Below, piece after piece: positions 36,946-45,174 of a stretch of 64,000 bases of DNA. The stretch covers positions 6,652,501-6,716,500 of the forward strand of contig NZ_CP091430.1 in the NCBI RefSeq assembly GCF_024734895.1, read 5' to 3'. The notes under the pieces are model-generated. The model searched no databases. It was not told the DNA's origin and saw nothing but the letters and a program-made list of their open reading frames with translations. Each line of letters begins with the position of its first letter. Positions within the stretch are counted from its first letter, which is position 1. The translations under genes were made by a program, and so were the position numbers. This DNA comes from Paenibacillus spongiae (GTDB lineage: Bacteria > Bacillota > Bacilli > Paenibacillales > Paenibacillaceae).

Positions 36946-36959
36946 AAAAGTGCTGAAAT

Positions 36960-37283
36960 TCAACCTTGTATTTTCTTCTCGATGTGTATTTCACGAAGTA
37001 ATAAAAATAAAGGAAGGCCTAATGAAACACCTACTACAAGAGTACCTATAATCGGCAACCATAACGACCTCATACCATTTCTTTTGCCTTCGAAGAGAAT
37101 GAACCCAATAAGTACAATTGCTGATACTAAAACATCCATCCATGCAAATGATCCAATGCGCGTTTGGGTTATTTCTTCTACTAATTGAGACATATCCAGG
37201 CCATTCTGAATGATCCATGGAAAAAATTGCGAATACGGCAACACAACTCCCAAAACCGCTAATATTCCATAAAAGTATTTCAA
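36960..37283 (-). CDS. DUF2834 family membrane protein
   Basis: 107 residues, three hydrophobic segments. The family pattern is LGVVLPYSQFFPWIIQNGLD, then WMDVLVSAIVLIGFILFEG and MRSLWLPIIGTLVVGVSLGLPLFLLLRE. Function unknown. TTG start after GGGAGGGTTTTCG. Confidence 0.88.
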   Translation of the reverse strand: MKYFYGILAVLGVVLPYSQFFPWIIQNGLDMSQLVEEITQTRIGSFAWMDVLVSAIVLIGFILFEGKRNGMRSLWLPIIGTLVVGVSLGLPLFLLLREIHIEKKIQG

Positions 37284-37370
37284 CGAAAACCCTCCCCAAA
37301 TACTCCAAATATAGAATATATCCCTTTAGTATTTCTCATATCTTACTATTTTCCTTTATTTTCAGCTAAA

Positions 37371-37440
37371 TTAACCTGCGATCACGAACGGATTCTTTTA
37401 GGCCAAATTTACTGTATGATCACGAACGGATTCAGGTTAA
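37371..37440. repeat. Small repeat with inverted ends and internal direct repeats
   Basis: TTAACCTG (37371-37378) and CAGGTTAA (37433-37440) face each other; just inside, GATCACGAACGGATTC occurs twice as a direct repeat (37380-37395 and 37418-37433). Otherwise the 300 bases between the DUF2834 gene and the next gene show nothing else. Confidence 0.75.
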
Positions 37441-37583
37441 TATATATTGATAGAATGAACCATTTCTTACCATGATATCAATAAAAAGCAGCAACTCTGT
37501 GTTGTTTATGCCGGCAGCCGGGTAGGAAACTCATTCAATTTATATAAACAACATAAAATAATATTTTTATGGAGGTATAGTGT

Positions 37584-38549
37584 ATGAAGAGTATGTTTAC
37601 GAGAAGAATCAGAACGATAAAACATTTTACCCTATTTGTAGTCTTTCTCCTCTGCACAGCGATGTTGATACCCATCACAGCCAATGCAGCATATTATAAC
37701 ACCTACACCACCGTCTCAACGCTCAACAATGCAAATAACTCTTACGCCGCACAGGGATTTGCAGTGGGATCTACCTACGTCTATTCCGCAAAAGTCAACA
37801 GTGATAATACTAAGGCAGTCATTTACCGTACCAAAATGAGCGACGGGTCCACTACGCTCATGACAAACGGTGATAAGGGGACAACTTATGCTACCTACCT
37901 CGGCCATGCCAACGATTTGGTGCTTAGTACAATCGGCGGAAATTATTATATGTTCGTCGTCACCATGAACTCCGGCAGTATGAGTCTCGTGAAACTGAAG
38001 TATGTAGGAACGAAATATTACAAAGTTGGTAACTACACAGTCAAATACAAAGGTTTAAACAAGTCAATGTCGGGTATGAAGATTACCAGCAAAGACGCTA
38101 ACAACATATACTTTCTCTTCAAATCCGGACGAACCTTATACAGGGGTTCACTCCCACTGATGGCAAACAGCGGTACAATTAATGTAACCGATGGCTTCAA
38201 CCTAAATATTGAAGATGCTCGGGTCAACGGCAGTACCGTATCTAATATCACCTCGTATGCATTCCAGGGCTTCGGTTATTATAACGATACTATATATGTT
38301 CCGCTGACATATAAAAACGTCAGTATTGTACTTGTTTATCGTAATGTATCTACAGCCTCGGGTACAATAAATGCAGATAATAATCTGTCATTCCGCGTTA
38401 CGTCCGCTGCATACCCTGACCTTTTTGAGATAGAGGGCATCGGAATCGCCAATGGGGATAAACTCTGGTTCAATACCAATCGAAGAACAAAACCGGGTGA
38501 TACCGCTCACGACGGAGTGCACTATTTCAACGTTTTCAGCGCCTCCTAA
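37584..38549 (+). CDS. Secreted beta-propeller-like protein (possible helveticin J-type)
   Basis: 321 residues with a clear signal peptide (cleavage after ANAA near residue 36). The mature part is all-beta, with recurrent strands (QGFAVGSTYVYSAK, TYLGHANDLVLSTIGGNYYMFVV, FQGFGYYNDTIYVPLTY, FEIEGIGIANGDKLWFNTNRR). The GHANDL and EIEG words and the overall layout recall helveticin J family class III bacteriocins, which form propellers, but the match is by eye and weak. ATG after ATGGAGGTATAGTGT. AT-rich, likely acquired. Confidence 0.6.
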   Translation: MKSMFTRRIRTIKHFTLFVVFLLCTAMLIPITANAAYYNTYTTVSTLNNANNSYAAQGFAVGSTYVYSAKVNSDNTKAVIYRTKMSDGSTTLMTNGDKGTTYATYLGHANDLVLSTIGGNYYMFVVTMNSGSMSLVKLKYVGTKYYKVGNYTVKYKGLNKSMSGMKITSKDANNIYFLFKSGRTLYRGSLPLMANSGTINVTDGFNLNIEDARVNGSTVSNITSYAFQGFGYYNDTIYVPLTYKNVSIVLVYRNVSTASGTINADNNLSFRVTSAAYPDLFEIEGIGIANGDKLWFNTNRRTKPGDTAHDGVHYFNVFSAS

Positions 38550-38737
38550 ATAATAAAATCATCTCTCGGCAGAACGGCTTCGAGATTTCTGCGCCGACGA
38601 TGTACAAGTATGCGAAGAATCATAGGACGGCGATTATAGACAATATTCAAGCTAATCCATATTCCAATGCGATTTTCATAATCGCAACCATATTAAATTA
38701 CATTAATTAAAATGCAGTGGAGGGTGGATGGTTATTG

Positions 38738-39130
38738 ATGAAAAGTATAGTAGGAACGATCGCTGCATTATTTGCCGTTTCCTTGCTGATTGGTTGTAAT
38801 GATGCCAAAAAAACGGAAGCCGCAGAATTGAAATTAGAGGGGAACTGGAAGCTTGCCGCCGATTCCCAATCGTCAGCTTGCTTCACCGAGATGAAATTTC
38901 GTGAAAATCCTACTTCCGATAGGGACCCTTTATCCGTTCATGAAACGACGGGAAATATTACCCAAATATGGTTCGGGGAATACGAGAAGGAAGGAAATGA
39001 TATTCGGGTTATATTGCGCGAGCCCAAAGCGGAGCCTTTCATTATGGCCGCCGACCGCAGCGGAAACGAATTAAAACTTAAATACGAATGGAAATCGGCA
39101 GAATTAGTCTGCTCGTATCAGCCTGATTAA
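38738..39130 (+). CDS. Small lipoprotein, unknown function
   Basis: 130 residues from ATG at 38738. Signal peptide with lipobox LLIGCND, then a domain of about 105 residues containing GNWKLAADSQSSACFTEMKF and a second cysteine near the end (LVCSYQPD) that could form a disulfide. The layout resembles lipocalin-like small lipoproteins that detect or hold hydrophobic molecules; this is a guess from the beta-rich pattern. Confidence 0.75.
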   Translation: MKSIVGTIAALFAVSLLIGCNDAKKTEAAELKLEGNWKLAADSQSSACFTEMKFRENPTSDRDPLSVHETTGNITQIWFGEYEKEGNDIRVILREPKAEPFIMAADRSGNELKLKYEWKSAELVCSYQPD

Positions 39131-39136
39131 AAGGTA

Positions 39137-39311
39137 TGTTCTCGAAATCCGCGATTATCAAATGAGCAAGAATCAGCCAGTAGTGATCCGTTGGTTCCAT
39201 GCCATTTATGATCCTGGAAACCTTGTTCTGTTGAAATGTTCCTGAACCAACTCACGAACAACTCAAATCCTTCTCGGTTGTTCTCAAACGTAATTGGTTT
39301 CCCGAACTCGA
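39137..39311 (-). pseudogene. IS110-family transposase fragment, frameshifted
   Basis: On the minus strand one frame reads VEFGKPITFENNREGFELFV and then the next frame continues KVSRIINGMEPTDHYWLILA; the second is the IS110 G-M-E-P-T-x-H-Y-W motif of the DEDD catalytic domain. About 58 codons of an N-terminal transposase domain survive; no ends or target duplication are visible. Confidence 0.75.
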
Positions 39312-39332
39312 CCCCGCGGTATAATGGTTAAC

Positions 39333-39620
39333 TTATAAATCCTTCACTATCATTTTATTGAGTTCTCTCTTTCTTTGTTTTGCTAATGATTCTCGACCTT
39401 TGATCCAAGCGGATAAAAGTAAAACAGTTCCCCCAATGGATGCAGCCAGTATATTACCTGTGGATCTTTCAACAAAAAAATCAGTAACGTACCCATAAAT
39501 AAACAATCCAATATAAATGACTGGTAAAGCTGCACCTGCAAAGACATGTGCACGTTTAGAGATAAAATATTGTACAACTAAAATCCCTGCTGCGATAGCA
39601 AACTGAATCACATGTTCCAT
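39333..39620 (-). CDS. Small membrane protein encoded with a DUF2089 regulator
   Basis: 95 residues with three hydrophobic segments and a basic C-terminal tail (KGRESLAKQRKRELNKMIV). ATG after GGGAGATTAGGAA, only 3 bases after the DUF2089 gene stop. Such pairs of a DUF2089 helix-turn-helix protein with a small membrane protein are frequent in Firmicutes; function unknown. Confidence 0.8.
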   Translation of the reverse strand: MEHVIQFAIAAGILVVQYFISKRAHVFAGAALPVIYIGLFIYGYVTDFFVERSTGNILAASIGGTVLLLSAWIKGRESLAKQRKRELNKMIVKDL

Positions 39621-39623
39621 TTC

Positions 39624-39920
39624 CTAATCTCCCTTTTCTGCCTTATATTTTGCAATAATTATTTTCGCGGTTTCTAAACCGAGCTGCTCATCAATCACTA
39701 AATTCTTGATCATGTTCACGAATTCCACATCGTCTTCCTTGCTGTGCAGCTCAATTTTCTTAATTAACTTATCTAACATCGTACGCACAGTAGGGTAAGA
39801 TACATCATAATCATTGGCCATATTTTTCAATGATCCGGAGTTCAAGATGAATTTCCTGATAAATTCCAGAGATTCTTTATCCAATGATAATACCCAAGCA
39901 GGAACATCTCCTCTTTCCAT
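39624..39920 (-). CDS. DUF2089 family helix-turn-helix protein
   Basis: 98 residues. The family signature is WVLSLDKESLEFIRKFILNSGSLKNMANDYDVSYPTVRTMLDKLI, a sigma-like HTH that should bind DNA. The zinc-finger N-terminus of longer DUF2089 proteins is missing, which is the common short form. ATG after AAAGGAGGAGTTAA. Likely controls the small membrane protein encoded right after it. Confidence 0.88.
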   Translation of the reverse strand: MERGDVPAWVLSLDKESLEFIRKFILNSGSLKNMANDYDVSYPTVRTMLDKLIKKIELHSKEDDVEFVNMIKNLVIDEQLGLETAKIIIAKYKAEKGD

Positions 39921-40010
39921 TTAACTCCTCCTTTTTTAATTATATTAAACTATTTATTAATAATATTCAATACATGTTAAATTAATTTTATTTTTCATTT
40001 CCATTAAAAT

Positions 40011-40046
40011 AACTCCTAAGTCTATTTCTTTATAGGCTTAGGAGTT
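40011..40046. other. Hairpin between the DUF2089 gene and the repeats
   Basis: AACTCCTAAG (40011-40020) pairs perfectly with CTTAGGAGTT (40037-40046). No strong T-run follows on either strand, so it is not a typical terminator. The rest of 39921-40410 holds only this and the two repeats that follow. Confidence 0.5.
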
Positions 40047-40168
40047 TGTAACGTGATTATTATTGTGTAAATTGAAGCTCATTATCACCTAACCACATTT
40101 ATAAAGTTGGTGACTTTTAGGCGCGTGAGGCTCGCTTCCATACGAAATACCACTTTTATTACACATAA

Positions 40169-40257
40169 CTGCCCGTTAGTTCAACGAGGCTGCCGTCTCA
40201 TGCCGGTAGCTTCGTCCTGGTGATTGTTAAGCTATCGTTACCCAACCCATTGTATAT
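40169..40257. repeat. CTGCC-GTTA dispersed repeat, copy 3
   Basis: Starts CTGCCCGTTAGTTCAACGAG then GCTGCCG, and ends near GCTATCGTTACCCAAC. Together with copy 4 it gives the clearest form of the repeat, about 85-90 bases long. Confidence 0.65.
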
Positions 40258-40317
40258 AACGATTTAAAACTTCGTAATTCTCTATACCTGAAATAATTGC
40301 GGAATGATTAAACTATT

Positions 40318-40392
40318 CTGCCCGTTAGCGTAACAAAGTTACCGTTCACCGCGTAGCCTTATCATGATCTGTATTTATTGCGCTATCTTCCA
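40318..40392. repeat. CTGCC-GTTA dispersed repeat, copy 4
   Basis: Starts CTGCCCGTTAGCGTAACAAA and continues GTTACCG; ends ATTGCGCTATCTTCC. Only 122 bases separate its start from the stop of the following minus-strand gene. Confidence 0.65.
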
Positions 40393-40410
40393 TTTTTACT
40401 AGCCATGCTT

Positions 40411-41460
40411 TCATAGCCGGCCACATTGTCTGCAGCGTCCTCGTCTGCGAATATAATAAGCGATTGTAGCCATCCCCAGTGCAATACCCCATGGCAGCCA
40501 AAACAAGGTCGGACCCATTTCACCCCAATTATCTCCATTGATGGAGCCTTTCATGATACCGGATATGATTACGGGTGAGATTTTCAGTCCGGCGTTCGTC
40601 ATTAATGCCGCAATGAAAGCCGCTGGAATGACCGCGAGCAGAGTTGGAACTCTTTTTCCTGCCAAGAACAGACACCAGCGGGGAAAAGCCTCGCCCCATC
40701 GCATAATGAATCCGAGCGTTAAGACAGCTCCCCCAATGGGCAAACCGCCAAGAACAAATTCTACCAGACGATTACTAATGGTCTGGTCAGCAATCAATAA
40801 GTGATCTGATGCTCCTAAAGGATAACCTGCTGCCCATGCCCAGCGAACAATCCCGTAAGGGAGGGCAAAAATAGCAGCAAGCCAAGTTACCCATTTACCC
40901 AGCCTATTTATCGAAATAAAAGCTGCTCCGGCAGTAGCGACTCGTCCGCATGCTCCGCATGCAGCCCGCATACGGCGCCAGTAAGACATTGCAGCCGCAC
41001 CCCATAAAACGCCTCCGACCATGCATAGGATCTGGTTAATCACGGGCCAATCCATGAGATGAAAGTGAAGCATGAATGCGTAAGCGACATTTTGGATCAT
41101 TCGGGTGTCGGGAATCGCCACAATCAGCACAAAACACATCGTCCATGCATAAGCAAGCAGGAAGGTGCTTATCCACCGGCTCCTCCAAACCTTAACCGAG
41201 GCCAGAGCAAGCCCTGCGCTAAATATACCGACGAGAGCAATGATCATTCCGCCTGCATCCGCACTCGCATGAGACAAAAAGGAGCCCATCATATGCCCGC
41301 GGGCATCATTTTCCCCAAAAGGAAATCCTGCTCCTCCCAGCGCCCAATACAGTCCCAGCACCCCATAAAGAAACGACCATACCGCTGCCGCATATGCAGC
41401 CCAATCGGACATGACTGAATTCTTATTGGACGTCTTCATTACTAACTTACTGCTTGCCAA
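40411..41460 (-). CDS. Polytopic membrane protein, paralogue of the 191-residue neighbour
   Basis: 349 residues with about eight membrane helices and two C-x2-C-like clusters (AACGACG, CRQCGRL) in loops. The N-terminus (SDWAAYAAAVWSFLYGVLGLYWALGGAGFPFG) is like DUF3995 proteins and matches the start of the shorter gene at 41735-42310, so the pair arose by duplication. TTG start after AAGGAGCTGGTGTAA. It belongs to a minus-strand block with a sensor kinase and response regulator and may be its target or sensor partner. Confidence 0.8.
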   Translation of the reverse strand: MASSKLVMKTSNKNSVMSDWAAYAAAVWSFLYGVLGLYWALGGAGFPFGENDARGHMMGSFLSHASADAGGMIIALVGIFSAGLALASVKVWRSRWISTFLLAYAWTMCFVLIVAIPDTRMIQNVAYAFMLHFHLMDWPVINQILCMVGGVLWGAAAMSYWRRMRAACGACGRVATAGAAFISINRLGKWVTWLAAIFALPYGIVRWAWAAGYPLGASDHLLIADQTISNRLVEFVLGGLPIGGAVLTLGFIMRWGEAFPRWCLFLAGKRVPTLLAVIPAAFIAALMTNAGLKISPVIISGIMKGSINGDNWGEMGPTLFWLPWGIALGMATIAYYIRRRGRCRQCGRL

Positions 41461-41462
41461 TT

Positions 41463-41580
41463 ACACCAGCTCCTTAAAAAATCTATAAGCTGATCCTATC
41501 GCAATGGAGCAGAATGGTAACGAGACTGCAGTTCCGTCTTGCGGCACGTCTGGAGAACCGATTTCAGCAGGTCTCGTACG
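41463..41580. repeat. Direct repeat of regulator-membrane-protein spacer (second copy)
   Basis: Matches 42313-42430 at a constant offset of about 850-854 bases, with identical words such as TCTGGAGAACCGATTTCAGC at 41549 and 42403. It shows that regulator end, spacer and membrane-protein start were copied as a block. Confidence 0.85.
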
Positions 41581-41598
41581 AGAAAGGCATCGCGTCCG

Positions 41599-41787
41599 TC
41601 AATCCTGCTTCATCAGCCCATTCTCCCAGCCGAAGACAACTGCCTTCGTGCGGTCAAGCATATGCAGCTTGCTCAAAATATTGCTGACATGACCTTTTAC
41701 GGTCTTCTCGCTGATGAAGAGATGCCCTGCAATCTCAGTGTTTGTAAGGCTGCCCGCAATCAACCGCAGCACCTCCAAGAGTCGCAT
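41599..41787 (-). pseudogene. Truncated NarL-type response regulator, only the HTH domain left
   Basis: 62 codons (EVLRLIAGSLTNTEIAGHLF, ISEKTVKGHVSNILSKLHML, DRTKAVVFGWENGLMKQD) that align without gaps to the last 62 residues of the intact regulator ending at 42453. The receiver domain is gone; the homology begins abruptly at about 41785, inside the 3' end of the 191-residue membrane protein gene, so a deletion fused the two. Confidence 0.85.
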
Positions 41788-42310
41788 CGATTTTCACCTG
41801 AGCGCTGCGGTGAAACTGCCAAATCGCCAGACCAAACAAGATGCCTTCAACCAGAAACCACGGTTCAAAGAGCAGAAGATCCAGCATCATGAACATTCCG
41901 ATATCTACTGTTTTCCAATGGGAAAAGTTGAAGAAGTAAATGGGCAGCACACCCAGCAGATAAAGTCCTTTCGTGACAAAACCATAGCAAGCGTGCAAAA
42001 TCGGGATCAGACAGGCGCACCAAGAGACAACCAGCAGCGCCAACCGCACCATTTTTTGTTCCATGGGACGAGCAAGACCCAATGCAAGCAGCCCGGCCAA
42101 TAACAAAGCAAAGGATGCTCCCCAGTTAGTGAGAGCCCATACTGGTTCAAATTTTTCCGTCATAGTACCCGGCAAGCCTATCGTGCCTCCGAGTGCAAAA
42201 TACACATGGGGCGGAATATAAAGCACCGACCAGATTGCTGCCGCATACGCGGCCCAATGGGACTTTGCAGAGAATCTCATAGACTGCTGTGCTTCAGACT
42301 TGATTATCAA
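41735..42310 (-). CDS. DUF3995-like membrane protein, 3' end altered by a deletion
   Basis: 191 residues with about five membrane helices; N-terminus SHWAAYAAAIWSVLYIPPHVYFALGG. The last 20 residues (QVKIDATLGGAAVDCGQPYK) are read out of frame from the response-regulator remnant, so the original C-terminus (the paralogue has 349 residues) was lost and replaced. TTG start after AAAGGAGCTGGAGCAA, the same context as the paralogue. May be non-functional. Confidence 0.75.
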   Translation of the reverse strand: MIIKSEAQQSMRFSAKSHWAAYAAAIWSVLYIPPHVYFALGGTIGLPGTMTEKFEPVWALTNWGASFALLLAGLLALGLARPMEQKMVRLALLVVSWCACLIPILHACYGFVTKGLYLLGVLPIYFFNFSHWKTVDIGMFMMLDLLLFEPWFLVEGILFGLAIWQFHRSAQVKIDATLGGAAVDCGQPYKH

Positions 42311-42452
42311 TTGCTCCAGCTCCTTTTATCATCTATTTATAAGCTGATGATACAAGATATGAGCTGGCCGGAAACGAGACCGCGGTTCCGTTTGGAGATA
42401 CATCTGGAGAACCGATTTCAGCAAGACTAGAATAAGAAATTTTCTTGGTGCA

Positions 42453-43109
42453 TTAATCCGGCCGCATGAGCCCATGCTCCCATGCGAAGACAGCTGCCTT
42501 CGTGCGGTCAAGCATATGCAGCTTGCTTAAGATATTGCTGACATGGCCCTTCACCGTCTTCTCACTGATGAAAAGGCGCTCGGCGATCTCTGAGTTGGTG
42601 AGGCCTCCTGCGATGAGCCGCAGCACTTCCAATTCCCGCTCGCTTAGGATGGCAAACGGATTGGCCTCGGCTTTATTGGACGAGGCAGCTCGAATTTCCT
42701 GTACAACACGCGCTGCCACACGGGGATTCATGGTGGATTCTCCGTTCACCGCCCTCCTCACTGCCTCGACCAATAGTTCAGGCTCGATATCTTTCAGTAC
42801 ATAGGAAAGCGCCCCTGCCCGCAAGGCAGGAAAAATATGCTCATCCTCATGGAACGAGGTCAGTATAATCACCTGTGAGTGCGGACTAGCCTGCTTAATG
42901 CGGCGAGTCGTTTCTACGCCGTCGATTCCAGGCATAACTAAATCCACTAGTATAACATGGGGTGTCAGCTCAGCGGCCATGCTCACGGCTAACTCGCCAT
43001 TTTCAGCTTCGCCTACAACACGGTAATCAGGCTTCATGCTGAACAGCGCACGAAGTCCATGACGTACAATCGCATGGTCATCAACAATAAGAATCGTGAT
43101 CGGTTTCAG
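42453..43109 (-). CDS. NarL/LuxR-type response regulator with CTG start
   Basis: 218 residues if started at CTG 43109: LKPITILIVDDHAIVRHGLR gives the full receiver with acidic pair DD, phospho-acceptor Asp in VILVDLVMPG, IILTSF and Lys in YVLKD, followed by the LuxR HTH (LSERELEVLRLIAGGLTNSE, IAERLFISEKTVKGHVSNIL). The first ATG (43037) would delete the acidic pocket. No ATG, GTG or TTG exists between the in-frame stop (43116) and the motif; AAGGAG stands 9 bases before the CTG. It pairs with the kinase encoded just upstream. Confidence 0.88.
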   Translation of the reverse strand: MKPITILIVDDHAIVRHGLRALFSMKPDYRVVGEAENGELAVSMAAELTPHVILVDLVMPGIDGVETTRRIKQASPHSQVIILTSFHEDEHIFPALRAGALSYVLKDIEPELLVEAVRRAVNGESTMNPRVAARVVQEIRAASSNKAEANPFAILSERELEVLRLIAGGLTNSEIAERLFISEKTVKGHVSNILSKLHMLDRTKAAVFAWEHGLMRPD

Positions 43110-43115
43110 AAAAAC

Positions 43116-44582
43116 TCACTCCTTCTCTACTTGAATATCAGACAGCTTCGTTTGTTCGCAGTGTATGGTGATGATTGTTCCTTTCCCCGTTTCGCTGCGG
43201 ACCTCGAGCTGACCGCCGAGTGCCTTTACCCTCTCACGCATAGAGATCAGACCGATCCCCGGTCGTTCTCGGTCGATGCAGTGAACATCAAAGCCGCTGC
43301 CATTGTCGCTGATTATAAGCGATACCATGTCTTCGCAGTCCAAGCGAATATGGACCGTTGTCGCATGACTATGCTTAACGATATTCGTCAACGCCTCTTG
43401 AAGGATTCGAAAATAGGCTTCTTCAATGATCGGCAATACCTGCTGTTTGGCATGCAGCTCCATTTGTACGGCGATTTCGGTCTGCGCTTGCCAGGTAAGC
43501 GCGTAATCCTCTATTGCGCTTGCCAAATCTTTGCCTTCCATGGCGGCCGGACGCAGCTCTTGAATCAGGGCGTTAAGCTCGCGCTGGGTTTGGCGAATTA
43601 ACTGCTCCGCTTCCGTCAAATGAGCTCGCGCGGCAGCTTGTTCCTCACCGATCAACGATTTCGCATTGCTCACCCAGATCGACAGGGCAAACATCTGCTG
43701 CTTAACGCTGTCATGCAGCTCTCGCGCGAGCCGATTGCGCTCCTCTAAAGTAGCCATGTCCTGACGGGCTCTCAATAGATACCGCAGCTGCTTCGCCATC
43801 CGATTAAGTCTTTGCGCAAGCTGCCCCAATTCATCGCCGGAAGGATCATCCACATCACTCGCAAAATCCCCCTGGCTCCAGCGGTCCGCTGATGCTAGTA
43901 ATCGCTTAATTCGACGAACAAGGCTTCTCGATGTAACCACCCCGAACGCCAGACCGACAATCGCTGCTCCTATAAAGAAGATCACTAAGCTCATTCCAAC
44001 CATGAACGGAACGGCTTCCCATACATTGTTAGGAAAAAACCGCACCTGCTCCGCCTTCACGACCAAGGCTCCCCTGACCTCTTTCAGGTTGGCAATCGGT
44101 GCAACCATGTACCACTCATCTGCTTCTTTATGAATAAGTGTTGTCACGCTTCTAAGATCAGCAAGATTCATAGATAATGCCGTTTGAATGTGCCGCTGAA
44201 CAGGAGGAGGAAACGACAGCCCCGCATTGTCCGGTAAGGAAGCTTGATCTCCCTCAACGGCGAGTATTTGCTGGTCCATATCCACGGCTGCTGAATACCC
44301 TTGAAACTCCGTTCCTAATTCTTGACCCCAATCCCTCAAGGCAACGGACAATTGCTGCCGGTTTATAAAAGGACCGGTAAATGCTGTCCCCATATTTTGT
44401 GCAGCGATATGCACTCGATCCGCCAGCATGTCCGTCTCATTTGCCTTGACTAGACCAAGCAAGACAACAACGACAGCAATCTCAAGGATGAGAAGGACAA
44501 TTACCGTCGTGAGAATATAAAAGAGCGTTAATTTCCATTGCAATCGATGAAATCGCTGAGAGAATGATATTTTCGTTTTCAA
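43116..44582 (-). CDS. NarX/DegS-type sensor histidine kinase
   Basis: 488 residues if started at TTG 44582, behind AAAAGGAAACC; a longer frame from GTG 44672 runs through a probable promoter. Membrane helix near the start, an extracellular sensor part of about 150 residues, a second helix (FMVGMSLVIFFIGAAIVGLAFGV), HAMP (RRIKRLLASADRWSQGDF), the HisKA_3 box (RELHDSVKQQMFALSIWVSN) and an HATPase domain (ALTNIVKHSHATTV, ISDNGSGFD, GIGLISMRERVKALGG). It phosphorylates the regulator whose gene follows after 6 bases. The signal is unknown. Confidence 0.9.
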   Translation of the reverse strand: MKTKISFSQRFHRLQWKLTLFYILTTVIVLLILEIAVVVVLLGLVKANETDMLADRVHIAAQNMGTAFTGPFINRQQLSVALRDWGQELGTEFQGYSAAVDMDQQILAVEGDQASLPDNAGLSFPPPVQRHIQTALSMNLADLRSVTTLIHKEADEWYMVAPIANLKEVRGALVVKAEQVRFFPNNVWEAVPFMVGMSLVIFFIGAAIVGLAFGVVTSRSLVRRIKRLLASADRWSQGDFASDVDDPSGDELGQLAQRLNRMAKQLRYLLRARQDMATLEERNRLARELHDSVKQQMFALSIWVSNAKSLIGEEQAAARAHLTEAEQLIRQTQRELNALIQELRPAAMEGKDLASAIEDYALTWQAQTEIAVQMELHAKQQVLPIIEEAYFRILQEALTNIVKHSHATTVHIRLDCEDMVSLIISDNGSGFDVHCIDRERPGIGLISMRERVKALGGQLEVRSETGKGTIITIHCEQTKLSDIQVEKE

Positions 44583-44923
44583 GGTTGATAGGTTTCCTTT
44601 TCCACAATTTTGAATGTCTACAGCTATAGTATCACATGGAATGGAAGCGCAGAGATAGAAAAAAGCAGACACCGAGGCTGCCTGCCGTAAGTCTTATTAT
44701 TGTTGCTGCGCTTAAAGAACGATGGGGGAATATCCGTCTTTTATCTATTGAGCAAATGGGATATATCCTGGATCGGTCGAATCAAGCCCTGCCGCCTTCA
44801 TGAGTTCTCCCTTCCTTATTGATCGCTGCTTGCTTTTCCGAGAAGACCGACCCTTTCTTCTCAATTAGCTTTCTTATACTTGGTTTTTTCGTAACCGAGG
44901 CGATGGTTGATGAGGCGGACGGT

Positions 44924-45070
44924 TTAAAGGCCGTTTTGTAGTTCGAAACCGAAAGTGATCGTATCCCTTTCTATTCGACCGTCAGAGTACTCTAGAAAGA
45001 CTTTCCCATTTCGTTCAAAGCTAAATGGAAGCCCTGCAGCTCTTGCTTGCTCCGCAGCTTGCTTACCCAC
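44924..45070 (-). other. Possible small ORF or gene remnant
   Basis: 48 codons from GTG at 45070 read VGKQAAEQARAAGLPFSFER and NGKVFLEYSDGRIERDTITF, which looks coding, but the binding site is poor and the frame starts directly after a terminator. It may be the end of a small decayed gene. The rest of 44583-44923 holds the kinase promoter region and nothing else I recognise. Confidence 0.3.
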
Positions 45071-45121
45071 GTGTACCCGTTCGCAGCCGCCATCTCTTAT
45101 TTCTATAGTCGACGCGATGCA

Positions 45122-45151
45122 AAGCCCCGCCAACTTATGCCGGCGGGGCTT
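45122..45151 (-). terminator. Intrinsic terminator after the sugar transporter operon
   Basis: AAGCCCCGCC pairs with GGCGGGGCTT around an AACTTATGCC loop, then TTTGC on the minus strand; 24 bases after the permease stop. Confidence 0.85.
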
Positions 45152-45174
45152 CTGTTGTATGCCTGATCGTACGG

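Noticed and set aside
38566-38700. Short coding-like stretch (NGFEISAPTMYKYAKNHRTA)
   Set aside because: Looks like the end of an HTH-type protein, but too short and with no start or family evidence to call a pseudogene.
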